NCBI GenBank assembly: GCA_001970955.1
Contig: MPUH01000133.1
Span: forward strand, 1 to 64,000
Source: Stentor coeruleus
Lineage: Eukaryota; Ciliophora; Heterotrichea; Heterotrichida; Stentoridae
Direction of reading: 5' to 3'
DNA: 64,000 bases
The notes below the pieces were generated by a model. The model was not told where the DNA came from. It saw nothing but the letters and a program-made list of their open reading frames with translations, and searched no databases. Below, one piece after another: positions 29,086 through 39,800 of the stretch; positions within the stretch are counted from its first letter, which is position 1; every line of letters starts with the position of its first letter. Made by a program: the position numbers and the translations under genes.

Positions 29086-30846
29086 TTATAATAATTGCCG
29101 TATAAAGTTTTCTAAAAATTTTTGTATTTGGTATATGGTATAAATAACTGATGCTAAGATGAAAAGAAAAACTATGATGCCGATTAGGAGTGTTCTATCT
29201 ATAGCATTTTGGCTATTTATTTGACCACGATTTTCATCAATCTTTTTGCATAACTTATTATGATGCATGCCATACCAAATACAGTTAGAATTTTTGCACA
29301 GTTTTAAACATTCACCAATATGAAATTTATTGTAAAGTGAGCAAAAAGTATTAAAGCATTTAACATTGCATTCTCCCTCATGATACTTATTATTCATAAG
29401 GCAATATTTATTTTTACATAATTTTGCATTAGGGTAAATATAGGATATTGAACTTAATTTTATATTGCAATTACCTTTATGGAACTCACAATATAATGTG
29501 CATTCACGATTATTGCATCTTGTTAAACAAGGATTTTTATGATATTGAGAAAACATATTACAATCATAATTTTCACATACAAATTCGCATTCGTCTTCAT
29601 GATACATAAAATGTTTTTTGCATTTTTCATTATAACATCTTGTTATGCATTTTCCTTTATGTTGAGTTTCATAAAACTTACAAAAATTGTTTATACAAAT
29701 TATATAGCATTTCCCTAGATGATAACCTCTATAAAAATAACAGTATTTATTTGTACAAACAATACAGCATCTATCTTTATGATAAGATCCATATTTGGTA
29801 CAGTTGTAATTAGAGCAGGTTATAAAACATTTATCTTGATGATAGGTTTTGAATTTGATACAGTTGCAATTGGAACATACTATAAAACATTTATCTTGAT
29901 GATAAGTTTGATATTTAGTGCATTTGTTGTTATTACACATGTTTTCACAATTGTTTTGATGAGGTTGATTAAAATATTTGCATAACTCATTAGTACATTT
30001 ATAAAAACAACTTCCTATATGAGTAGTTTGGTAATTTGCACAATCGCTATTTGTGCATATTATTTTGCAGTTACCTTGGTGATTTTTTTTATACCAAAAG
30101 CAATTTGATATATCACAGACAGGGATTTCAGGTTTAATTTCACAGATAATATTTTCATTTTTATTTTCTGAAGGTTTTCTATAGTAGGAAGACTTTTTTT
30201 TTTTCTTGTTCTTTTTTTTATATGTTATAGCTTTAAGATTTATTCCAGGATTTATTTTATTGGTGTTTTCAACTTTATTTATTACTTCAGTATTTAAGCT
30301 AGTTTTTTGTAGAGCACATGGGCATTCATGATATTTATTATACATGCTACATTTTTGTTCTTGGCAAATTAATGGGCATGCATATGTATGGTATTGCCCA
30401 TAAAAAAGACAATTCTTTTTATTACATTTATCAAAACAATTTTGATCAGGATGATATTCGTTAAACATTTTACAAAGTGTATTCGCACATGGTAAAATAC
30501 ATTTATCTGTATGGTTTGTTTTAAAAAGCTTACATTTTTGGTTGGAGCATAAAATTAAACATTGACCAGTTTGATGTTTTTTATAATCAGCACATGATTC
30601 GTTAATATATTTTAACTTACATTCATATTCATGATAACATCCAAAGTCTTCACATTTTTGGTTGGAGCATAATGAGATTTCAACTTTAGGCTTAAAGTTT
30701 GGAATTTGAACAGTTGGTTTAGGTAAAAGTTTTTTTCTTGGTTTTCTTCGTGGATCGTAGATAGAATCTGTACTTGAAGGCCTGGCTGATATATCTTCCA
30801 AAATTGCAGAAAGTGATAAATCTTGATTAGGATGCTTTGAAGACAT
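29086..30846 (-). CDS. Tail-anchored protein of ~20 Cys/His repeats (paralogue A)
   Basis: 586 residues. After a ~55-residue N-terminus (MSSKHPNQDLSLSAIL) comes a tandem array with consensus C-x4-C-x6-H-x3-C-x3, period 20 (for example CSNQKCKLFKTNHTDKCILP). About six units, then a Lys-rich linker (residues ~190-240), then about fourteen more. Position +9 to +12 usually reads Y/F-x-x-Y before the His. There is no signal peptide. A single hydrophobic segment near the C-terminus (RTLLIGIIVFLFILASVIY) predicts a tail-anchored membrane protein with cytosolic repeats. The three Cys and one His per unit suggest one zinc or other metal site each; this is inferred. The spacing is not that of retroviral-type knuckles, RING or NFX1 fingers. 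The gene is head-to-head with paralogue B. Confidence 0.85.
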   Translation of the reverse strand: MSSKHPNQDLSLSAILEDISARPSSTDSIYDPRRKPRKKLLPKPTVQIPNFKPKVEISLCSNQKCEDFGCYHEYECKLKYINESCADYKKHQTGQCLILCSNQKCKLFKTNHTDKCILPCANTLCKMFNEYHPDQNCFDKCNKKNCLFYGQYHTYACPLICQEQKCSMYNKYHECPCALQKTSLNTEVINKVENTNKINPGINLKAITYKKKNKKKKKSSYYRKPSENKNENIICEIKPEIPVCDISNCFWYKKNHQGNCKIICTNSDCANYQTTHIGSCFYKCTNELCKYFNQPHQNNCENMCNNNKCTKYQTYHQDKCFIVCSNCNCIKFKTYHQDKCFITCSNYNCTKYGSYHKDRCCIVCTNKYCYFYRGYHLGKCYIICINNFCKFYETQHKGKCITRCYNEKCKKHFMYHEDECEFVCENYDCNMFSQYHKNPCLTRCNNRECTLYCEFHKGNCNIKLSSISYIYPNAKLCKNKYCLMNNKYHEGECNVKCFNTFCSLYNKFHIGECLKLCKNSNCIWYGMHHNKLCKKIDENRGQINSQNAIDRTLLIGIIVFLFILASVIYTIYQIQKFLENFIRQLL

Positions 30847-31501
30847 ATTTTAATATTAGAGTTTAAGCTGAGGATATAAAAAATTGATGATTTCGCTAAT
30901 CAGTTTGTATGATATTGATAATTTTATTAGAATTTTATTAGTGAATTGTGTCTTGATATTGTAGTTTATGCTGAAGATAAACTAATAAACAATTTTCCAT
31001 TTTCAATCAACTGTTTGGACTTTACTACATAAATCAATAGTAAAGGGAATTACTTTATCAATTTTACTTTACTCATAAATGATAGGCCCCTTCTTAAACA
31101 TAGCCTAATCCTATTAAAAAACTAGCCAAATACTTTCTTTATTTTTCGTTTAAGTTTTACATAGCTTTTTTGTCATTTAGATTATATGAATAATTTTAAG
31201 TAAATAAACATTGTTACAATATATAATAAAATGTATATTCTAAATTTTAAAGAAATAATAAGTTTATCAACAAACTTTTACTCTTAAACTTAAACTTAAT
31301 CTTATCAAAAAATTATCATTCTAATTTTATTCAGATTACTACTTTTCATAAAAATTAGTTATATAAGGAAGCATTATTCTAAAAAAGATAATTACCCAAG
31401 TATAAGATCCATTATAATCACATGAGTAGCAAAATCATTTTCATAAACATTGCATACAATAAAATTCTATCATACTTAACAATAACTCAAATAAAAGTAA
31501 T
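30847..31501. promoter_or_regulatory. Shared divergent 5' region of paralogues A and B
   Basis: 655 bp between two head-to-head genes of the same family; it must hold both promoters. The sequence is AT-rich with no recognisable motif. Homology between its two halves was not evident by eye. Confidence 0.4.
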
Positions 31502-32983
31502 ATGTCATCTGACCATTCTAATCAAAGCTTAGCATTTTCCCAGGCAGCTTTTATTTCAATGGCAGTTCATTCTTTATCAGAACCACAAACCAACTCTAAA
31601 GATTTATCTCAAAAACCCTTAGAAACAATTTCTGATCCTCAAAATTTTAAACCCCAAACTAATATTTTACGTTGTAAAAACAAACGATGCATATACTATA
31701 AAAGTTCTCACAAAAATAAATGCATGCTTAAATGTAAAAAATCTACATGTGCATATTATAAAAAATATCATCCAGGTAAATGTTTATTTTCATGTAATGT
31801 TATATCATGCAAACTATATAAAACTTATCATACAGAAGATTGTATTTTATTATGTTCAAATCAAAATTGCAAATTGTTTCAAAAATATCACCCTGATCAA
31901 AATTGTCCTGTTATATGTAATGAGAAAAATTGTCTTTTGGTTGGGAAATATCATAGCGACAAATGCACTTTGTTATGCTTGGATTTAAAGTGTGAGATGT
32001 ATGAGAGTTATCATAAAAATCCATGTGTTTTAAAACTTACAGGTAGAGAAAATATTATAGCATATAATATTAGAATGATTGAAGATATAAAAGGTGATAA
32101 TTATAAGGATTGTTATAATGAGAATTCCTGTTTATCCTACATCAATCCAATAAAAAAACTAGCAATCTCAAATCAAACTCTCTCATCTTCATGTAAAATT
32201 CCTAATTGTATTTGGCTTGGAAAGCCTCATCAAGACAAATGCACAATAATCTGCACAAATAGTAACTGTTCAAAATACGGAACCCTCCATGAATACCCCT
32301 GCAATAAAAAATGTTTAAACACATCATGTTTTTATTATAACCAACCTCATCAAAATCCTTGCACAATTACATGTCAAAACAAAAAATGTATAAAATTCAA
32401 TCAATTTCACACAGAAAAATGTTCTATTGTTTGTAAAAACCAAACTTGTAAATCATATGGTATAGATCATAAAGGAAATTGCTTTGAATGTTGTTTAAAT
32501 ATACAATGTTTAAATTTTGGTTCATATCATAATGATAAATGTATTGAAAAAAATAATAAGAATAATTATGTGAAATATGATGATAATGATAAAGATCAAG
32601 GTTTAAAAATATGTGATAATAATTATTGTGTGAATTATAATAAAGTTCATAAAGGTGAATGTTTAAAAATATGTTGCAATCGTTATTGTGCTAAAATTAT
32701 GGAAGCTCATAGAGGTGATTGTGTTATAGATTTTGATTTTAAAGAAATTTTAGATAATCAAATGGATGATGATAATGAGAAACAGAATCGGGTTTATGAT
32801 TATCTTTGTCGTAGAGATACGAATCAAAAGAGAAAAAGGAGGAAAAAACGTAAGGGTCGTAAAAAAAATATCCCGTATTCGTATTATGATTTTCTCAAGC
32901 CTTGCTTTTGGACAGGGGCTTTAGTTATTGTTGCTGCGGTTTATTTTCAAAGGAGTAATTTATTTGATCGAACGATAAAGTAA
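31502..32983 (+). CDS. Tail-anchored protein of ~14 Cys/His repeats (paralogue B)
   Basis: 493 residues. The N-terminus (MSSDHSNQSLAFSQ) is clearly related to that of paralogue A, and both have an F-K-P segment just before the first repeat. Six C-x4-C-x6-H-x3-C units, a linker, six more, another linker, and two last units (CDNNYCVNYNKVHKGEC and one more). A very basic stretch (QKRKRRKKRKGRKKN) then precedes one membrane span (CFWTGALVIVAAVYF) at the C-terminus, giving a tail-anchored topology with cytosolic repeats. The second unit of a pair often has W-x-G (IPNCIWLGKPHQDKC). Function unknown. Confidence 0.85.
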   Translation: MSSDHSNQSLAFSQAAFISMAVHSLSEPQTNSKDLSQKPLETISDPQNFKPQTNILRCKNKRCIYYKSSHKNKCMLKCKKSTCAYYKKYHPGKCLFSCNVISCKLYKTYHTEDCILLCSNQNCKLFQKYHPDQNCPVICNEKNCLLVGKYHSDKCTLLCLDLKCEMYESYHKNPCVLKLTGRENIIAYNIRMIEDIKGDNYKDCYNENSCLSYINPIKKLAISNQTLSSSCKIPNCIWLGKPHQDKCTIICTNSNCSKYGTLHEYPCNKKCLNTSCFYYNQPHQNPCTITCQNKKCIKFNQFHTEKCSIVCKNQTCKSYGIDHKGNCFECCLNIQCLNFGSYHNDKCIEKNNKNNYVKYDDNDKDQGLKICDNNYCVNYNKVHKGECLKICCNRYCAKIMEAHRGDCVIDFDFKEILDNQMDDDNEKQNRVYDYLCRRDTNQKRKRRKKRKGRKKNIPYSYYDFLKPCFWTGALVIVAAVYFQRSNLFDRTIK

Positions 32984-33699
32984 TTGCTAAAGGTTCATTA
33001 ATCACAATTAGAACTAATGATTTTATGGGATATATTATAATTACTTTTTATAATGCATTTTGTAGCAAATTGCTTGAATATCATTTTTAATTGTATATAG
33101 TTTATAATTAATAAATCTAGTATATGATAATTAGAAATTCCTTTATACAATTCTATAATAGATCATATTGTAGAAGATTTTGTCTTTAGGAAAATTATTT
33201 TAATATTTATAATAAAGGGCAGACATAAGCCTGCGGTAATTCTCATTAATACCTGAGTCAAAAATTTTAATTAAAAACACAAATTTACTAGTTAAATTGT
33301 TTATAAAAAAGTGCTTAAATATATTTCTAATTTATAGACAATTTTAATTAAAAACACAAATTTACTAGTTAAATTGTTTATAAAAAAGTGCTTAAATATA
33401 TTTCTAATTTATAGACTATTTAGAATTAATAAAAAGAGCTACAATTGTGAGATATAATGCAAAATTTTATATGGGATCTATGCTTAGTAAAAAGTTTATT
33501 TGGCTTATTCATCCATACATTTTTTTATTAAATTCAATGAATTTATTTTGCATGCCTTAGATTAGTTGAACTTAAAATACATGAATTTTATTAAACCACT
33601 TGAATTCTTAAAAATATAATATAAAATATACAACAATAAACTAATATAGTTTAATTGTACATAGAAAATATATTGCCAGAATTTTTAATGTCCTAAATT
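32984..33699. other. Intergenic with a 77-bp tandem duplication
   Basis: Convergent 3' flanks of paralogues B and C. Apart from the repeat at 33263-33416 nothing is recognised. Confidence 0.55.
33263..33416. repeat. 77-bp perfect tandem duplication
   Basis: The unit starting aattttaattaaaaacac at 33263 recurs exactly from 33340; both copies end in tttatagac. Non-coding. Confidence 0.9.
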
Positions 33700-35349
33700 T
33701 TATTTACGTAAGATAACTAATTTTAGCAACTTCATGCAATTATCATTGTAAAAGAGCGCAAAAATACAAATGATAAGCCCTACAAAAAAGCAAAATTGAA
33801 ATAGATCATTATCCTGACTGGTATTTGCTTTTGGATCTTGATGTGGTTTAACTATATTTTTCTCTAGTGATTTATTATTCTGAGGACATAAATTTCTCTC
33901 TCCACTATAAAGATACTCTTTTTTTATAGTTATATCTTTGCACTCACCTTCATGATGATATCCTTTCCACATACAATAAGATTTCATGCATAAACTAGTA
34001 TATTTTTTTTCAGAATAATTCTGTAAATAATGACGTTCCTTCTTATTTACAACTTTAATTTTGCACTGACCATCATGGCTTTTCCCTTTCCACAAGCAAT
34101 CATGATTTATACATAAAATAATGCATTTATTTTTGTGGTAATTCTGAAAATGCTTACATCGATTATTCGAGCAAGGGAGAAAGCATTGACCTTCATGACT
34201 TTGCCCTTTCCACAAGCAATTATGATTTATACATAAAATAATGCATTTATTTTTGTGGTAATTCTGAAAATACTTACATCGATTATTTGAGCAAGGGAGA
34301 AAACATTGACCTTCATGACTTTGTCCTTTCCACTTACAATTATTCTCTATGCATATAAGAGTGCAAATATCACTGTGATAGTCCTGAAAATATTTACATC
34401 TATTATTCAAGCAAAAAAGTGCACAATTTCCTCTATGGTAACTCTGGAAATACTTACATCCATTATTATAACAAAACTTAAGGCATTGGCCTTCATGGAA
34501 GTCATATTTCATTTTGCAATTACTATTTTGACAAAGATATAAAGAAGTTTTATAATCGAATTGAAACATCAGTATACACTCCGCAATTTGATACCTAATA
34601 TTATAATTATTTCCATGTTTATGATTTGATAAATTGCAATCCTTTTTACTACAAAAAAAAACACATTTATTTTTCTTATGAAATTGATAAAACATGCAAC
34701 AATTCTCGTCATAGCATTTTTCAGAGCACTCGTCTTTATGATATGAGCCTGAATAATTACATAGAGGGTTATAGCACATTTCAGAGCACTTGCCTTCATG
34801 ATGTGAGCCTAATTTTTTACATATAGGGTTACAGCAACGTTTATAATATTCTAAATCATAATTTCTTGAACATATTAAGCATCTACCTTTATAGGCTTTT
34901 AAATTATCTTCATTTGGAAGTATAATAACACATAAATCTCGATGATATTTTCCGTTATTTACGCAGTTTTTAGTAAGACATAATGCAATTGAACATTCAT
35001 CTTGATGAGATGTTTTAAATTTTGGGCAATTTTGATTTTTGCATAGAATTTCACACTCGTTTTGATTATGATAATCGTTGTAATAGAAACATAATGGATT
35101 TGAGCATATTGCCCAACAAGAGTCTTGATGAGGAGTTTGATATTTAGTGCAGCTACTGTTTGTGCACATGACTTTGCAATTACCTTCGTGGTGCGTTCCT
35201 ATCAAGAGGCAGTTTGAATTGCTGCATAAAGTTTTAGGTATTTTTGAAGTTATGGGGGTGATCTTTTTTTGGAGTGGATTTCTGTAGGATAAATTTGATT
35301 TTTTTGAATTTTTAGTATTGTAGAATTTCCTTGATTCACGATTACTCAT
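33700..35349 (-). CDS. Tail-anchored protein of ~18 Cys/His repeats (paralogue C)
   Basis: 549 residues. The N-terminus is basic (MSNRESRKFYNTKNSKK), followed by about five C-x4-C-x6-H-x3-C units, a divergent Cys-rich linker (RCLICSRNYDLEYY), and further units. The C-terminal half strictly alternates two unit types, C-x-N-N-R-C-K-Y-F-Q-x-Y-H and C-x4-C-L-W-K-G-Q-S-H-E-G-Q-C, giving a 40-residue super-repeat. A hydrophobic segment (FQFCFFVGLIICIFALFY) near the end predicts a tail anchor. The W-K-G type unit occurs once or twice in A and B and is expanded here. Two neighbouring 120-bp blocks (34081-34320) are almost identical, a recent expansion. Confidence 0.85.
   Translation of the reverse strand: MSNRESRKFYNTKNSKKSNLSYRNPLQKKITPITSKIPKTLCSNSNCLLIGTHHEGNCKVMCTNSSCTKYQTPHQDSCWAICSNPLCFYYNDYHNQNECEILCKNQNCPKFKTSHQDECSIALCLTKNCVNNGKYHRDLCVIILPNEDNLKAYKGRCLICSRNYDLEYYKRCCNPICKKLGSHHEGKCSEMCYNPLCNYSGSYHKDECSEKCYDENCCMFYQFHKKNKCVFFCSKKDCNLSNHKHGNNYNIRYQIAECILMFQFDYKTSLYLCQNSNCKMKYDFHEGQCLKFCYNNGCKYFQSYHRGNCALFCLNNRCKYFQDYHSDICTLICIENNCKWKGQSHEGQCFLPCSNNRCKYFQNYHKNKCIILCINHNCLWKGQSHEGQCFLPCSNNRCKHFQNYHKNKCIILCINHDCLWKGKSHDGQCKIKVVNKKERHYLQNYSEKKYTSLCMKSYCMWKGYHHEGECKDITIKKEYLYSGERNLCPQNNKSLEKNIVKPHQDPKANTSQDNDLFQFCFFVGLIICIFALFYNDNCMKLLKLVILRK
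34081..34320 (-). repeat. Two near-identical 120-bp coding units
   Basis: 34081-34200 and 34201-34320 differ at only about half a dozen bases and each encodes one 40-residue pair of Cys/His repeats. The neighbouring 34321-34440 is a more diverged third copy. Confidence 0.85.
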
Positions 35350-35586
35350 TTTTATATTTGCCGCTAAAATATAACTTTTCTATGAATCCCCTTAACCATT
35401 TCTATGCTAATCAGATGCGTTAAGGAATTTATAGCATCCTGGTACCTCATAGTTCTAATACCCTAGCACATTAGCACTGTAATTTCTTTATGCAAATGCT
35501 GAAATGCTTTAATACAATCTCTAGAACTAAACATACAAGGAATGTAAAATATTGGCGCAAAATACTAATGATTATATGCAAAACAA
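35350..35586. other. Intergenic, nothing recognised
   Basis: 5' flank of paralogue C; no coding content is seen. Confidence 0.5.
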
Positions 35587-36400
35587 TTACAAAGATTCAT
35601 CTCTCCTAATAGACTTTAGAGATAATAGAATAAGTCTACCATAGAGAACTGCAAATTGGGAAAATCTGAAAATCAAAGAATTTGAATTTAAATTGGAGTA
35701 AGAAAAAATTATAGAATTTAATAAAATAGCAAGAAATACTAAAGCTGTAATTACAAATACAAAATTTGCAACATTTTGATGCATGATTTTTTTTAATTCT
35801 TACGATACTATTTAGGTTAGTTATATTAAGTATATAAGTAGTTAATTAGAGATATCATTAAACTCAACATTTGAAGTTTTGATTTAGAGTATTTTGCCTT
35901 AGTTTATGAAACTAAATTAGCTTGGCCTACACTTGGAGCATTATTATAAATATGCATTTTTTTCTACTTTTTTACAGATTTTTCCTTGCATATTCAACCT
36001 TCAAAGGTTTTGCGATGCACTTCCTTTATGATATCTATTATAATTAAAACATTCAATATTAAGACAAAATTTTTTTACACTTCCTTCATGATATTTATTC
36101 TTAATTTTACATAAAATATCATCAAAAATCATTTTGCGATACACTTTCCTTTATGATATCAATTATAATTAACAAATTCAGTATTAAGCCAAAAGTTTTC
36201 ACCCCTTCATGATTTTTGTTTTGCATTTTACAGTTATATTGATGATATTTTCCATACCATATATAATTTGAAATATAACATGGAGAATTTAATACTTCCT
36301 TTATTATAGTTGATATTATTTTAAGTGAATCTAAGATAATTAAAAAACTATAACTGTTTTTATATGATGATACATTAAAGCTTTCCAAAAAATAATATTT
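35587..36400 (-). pseudogene. Relic of a fourth Cys/His-repeat tail-anchored gene (paralogue D)
   Basis: On the minus strand, 5' to 3', remnants of the repeat family occur in order. CYISNYIWYGKYHQYNCKM lies at ~36220-36285 and a K-N-H-E-G piece at ~36200. C-L-N-T-E-F-V-N-Y-N with Y-H-K-G-K-C, in a different frame, lies near 36140-36190. CLNIECFNYNRYHKG lies at ~36015-36065. Downstream, 35587-35784 keeps an open 65-codon frame starting with a hydrophobic helix (VANFVFVITALVFLAILL), matching the C-terminal membrane anchor of the intact paralogues. Several frame changes and stops separate the pieces, so the gene is dead. Confidence 0.65.
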
Positions 36401-36857
36401 TTAGCAATAAAATTTCGTAATGAGTAAAATTTTATGGCCCTTATAGTTTTTCATAATATTCAATATTTTGAATTTCCTCATTCAGTCTAATATTATTTCA
36501 TGAGTAAAATGATTATATAGTATTAGCACTTGAGCGTGATAGATCAAATTTATTCATATATAAAAAATCATATCCAAACAACCTTAGCCTAATAACTTCT
36601 ATATCCTTCCAATCTCTCATCCAAAGCTTAAACCCTGCAGTGATCTTCTTCACAAGTCATAAATTCGCAAAATCATTTAAACTCCCAAAATTACCCATTC
36701 TTAAAACCCAAAACCATAAATCAGCAACACCCTAAACCCCCTCCAAATTCATAATAAAAATCCTTTCATTTACAAATAAAAACTCCCCTTTCTAACTTCA
36801 TTCAAAACCCAATGTTAAAATTCAATTACCACCAAAATTTCAAACTACCATATAAAA
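36401..36857. promoter_or_regulatory. 5' flank of the WD40-TRP channel gene
   Basis: From about 36590 the plus strand is C-rich and nearly G-free up to the start codon (context ccatataaaaATGTC), as upstream of other plus-strand genes. No defined box can be named. Confidence 0.45.
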
Positions 36858-39800
36858 ATGTCAGAGAACGTCCTAAAATCTTTAGGAACTTTTCTTATGC
36901 AAAAAGATACTCCAAAAGTTAAAGAAGAAATGACATCAAACCTTGAAGAACTATTCCAAAATCCAGGGTGTTTATCTTATGTAGCTGAATTGAAAAAAGC
37001 TATTTTCCACATCGAGCGATTATGCCCTAAAGAAATCACAACACCTTTCAAAGGAAACTGTCTTGAAGTCTCTGAATCAGGGAAATATTTTATATTTGGC
37101 AGTATTGAAGGCCGAATAGCTGTTGTTGATAAAGACAATAAAGAGATTATACAAGATATATCATTAGAAGGTGGAAGCATATATTCAATTGTTTTATTTA
37201 AAGGGGATAAGTATTTTGCTTCAGCAGGGAAAGATGGGATTATAAGAAAATTTGACTTTAATACTTGTGAAATCGTTCAAAGCTTTGTTGGTCATGAAAA
37301 GGAAATAAACTGCCTTTCGCTTTCTGTGGAAGAAGACGAGATTTTTTCTGCGAGTGATGATTGTACTGTAAGGGCATGGGACCAAAGTGGTTATTCAAGG
37401 ATATTGTATACTCATGATAAAGCAGTTTTGTGTCTTGATCGAAGTAAAGATGGTTCGATTTTAGTATCAGGAGGAGCTGACAAGAAAGTGAAATTCTTCG
37501 ACCTCGTCCAAGGCGAAATCCAATCAGTCCTAAACGAGTTCACCTCAAGTATCTGGGCAGTTAAACTTAGTGGGAACTTAAAATACTTCGCAGCCGGGGA
37601 TAGCAACTCTCTTCTCAAAGTCTGGGACTACCAAACCATGACCGTCATCAAAACCTTAACCGGGCATACAAAACGCATATCCCATTTAGAATTCAATTTA
37701 ACAGAATCATTTCTTATATCATCAAGTAATGATGCAACCTTAAGAATCTGGAGTATGTATGAAGATAAAAGTGAACTTATTCTAACTGGTCACACTGACT
37801 GGATTAAATCTTTTAAAATCTCCCAAGACCAAAAATACATCTATTCTATTGCTGAGAATTTTAAAATCATGATATGGTATTTCCCATCATTTGACAATTC
37901 CTGTCGTAAAAAACAACACAATTCACCTATTTTATTTATGTGTTACTCAAAACCTCAGAATTTTTTATATACAGCTGATACTAAAGAGATTAAAGTTTGG
38001 GATATGAGGACAAAAGTTGTTACAAAAACTTTTTCTTTAACTCATGATCTATCTTCTTTATGTATGAATAGTGATGGTCAATGTTTAATTGCCGCATATA
38101 CAAATTATGAGATACATTTTTGGAATATAGATGATACTCATAGTCAAGTTAAAGTTAGACATCCATCTGTGATTAAAATCATGGCTGCTAGTCAGGATCA
38201 TAGTATTTTAGTGGTTGGGGATGCGAATTTTAGAGTGACGGTTTATAATAAAAAGACTTTTGCTTGCTTGCAAGTGTTTAGAAGGCATAATAGTGTTGTT
38301 AATGCTTTATGTTTTGATAAACCTGATGCTGGGGAGAATAAAATCCTTGTATCAGGTGGTGCGGACAATTTGATTTTTATATATAGAATAAGGCATAAGA
38401 AAAGTGTAAAATTCGCTGGGCATACCGCGCCTGTTACTGCTATTGGGGTTTCAAGAAATAATGAACTTTTGATATCAGGTGATGAGATAGGGAGTTTTAA
38501 AATTTGGAATATTAAGAAAGAAATATGCATTAAAACCCTAAATTCGCATAATGATAAGATCACTGGGATTTATTTCAATGAAAATTCTAAGTACTTTTGG
38601 ATTGGGTCTATGGATTGTAGTTTGAGCTTATGGAATTCTACTTCTTTTGCTGAAGTTACGCACCTTTGTACTAAGGGACCGATTTCTATGTTTTGCCTTA
38701 CTTCAGGAGAAAGAGATATTATAACCGCTGAAAATGATGAACTTAATTTCCTACCAACAATCCTCGGAGGAAACAAATTCTTTATCTATGGTCCAGGACG
38801 TGAGCATTATTCTTTCATGAAATATATCATGCATATCTGTGAAGGTAATGAAATGCCTTATGACCCTGAAATGGATAAATGGATTATCGTTCCTTTTGAA
38901 TTCAATGCCTTACATTTTTATGCTTATTTTAATCTACCTCTTCATCTAAAACAAGCCCTAGACCGTAATAGTCCTTTTTATTTCTCTAAATCCGACTATA
39001 GTCCTCTACAAATTGCCATCCAAAGAAACTTCCGCGATTGTATCAATGTTATTATTAAATACATAAGGCTTAATGTTCAACAAGATCCTTATTCAGTTGG
39101 TTTTCTAGAAGATTCTATAATAAAACTCAATGAATTAGGTTTCCGAGGATTAGATGAGTTTTACAATTCAATTTTCTATAAAACATATGATAAACTCCTT
39201 CCTAAATTTTGTGATGAAAGAATTGAACTACCTTTAGTTATACAAGCCAGGTCACTTGGCCCACAAACCAAAGATTTTTTCTCTAAAGACCAAATTACTA
39301 ATGTTGGTACAGCCTTAACTTTTATTCAAAGTGCACTTAAAGTTGATGTAGTCTTAGGGTCTAGGAACTCAATTGAATTCTTAGAAAGTTTAACAAATAG
39401 TCCAAATGATGAGATTTTTAGAACACAATTTGTTAGAGAATTAGTGCTTTATAAATGGAAATATGTAAAATGGTTTTTAATCCCTCAAGCTTGTGTGTAT
39501 TTTACATATATGCTAGTAATGTCATATTATCTTATATTCCAAGATGGAGAAAACAGCCCAGTGACTGTTATGATATTATTTGTCTTAAACATAATGCTAA
39601 GTTCATATGAGCTGTTTCAAATGTTCCTTACTGGGACAATGTATCTACAGGATGTTTGGAATTATATCGACATGGCTCGAATTATTTTATGTTTTTTATA
39701 TGTTTCACTTATATGGGAAAATTATAATGAAAGCACTTGTAAGCAGGTACTAGTCTCAGTAACCTTTGCATCTATGCTTAGAGGTATTAGTTACTTTCGA

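Noticed and set aside
33263-33416. Terminal repeats of a mobile element.
   Set aside because: The two copies are directly adjacent with nothing between them; a simple tandem duplication.
29086-35349. Assignment of the Cys/His repeats to NFX1-type or zinc-knuckle families.
   Set aside because: The spacing C-x4-C-x6-H-x3-C differs from NFX1 (C-x-H-x-C-x3-C type) and from C-x2-C-x4-H-x4-C knuckles.
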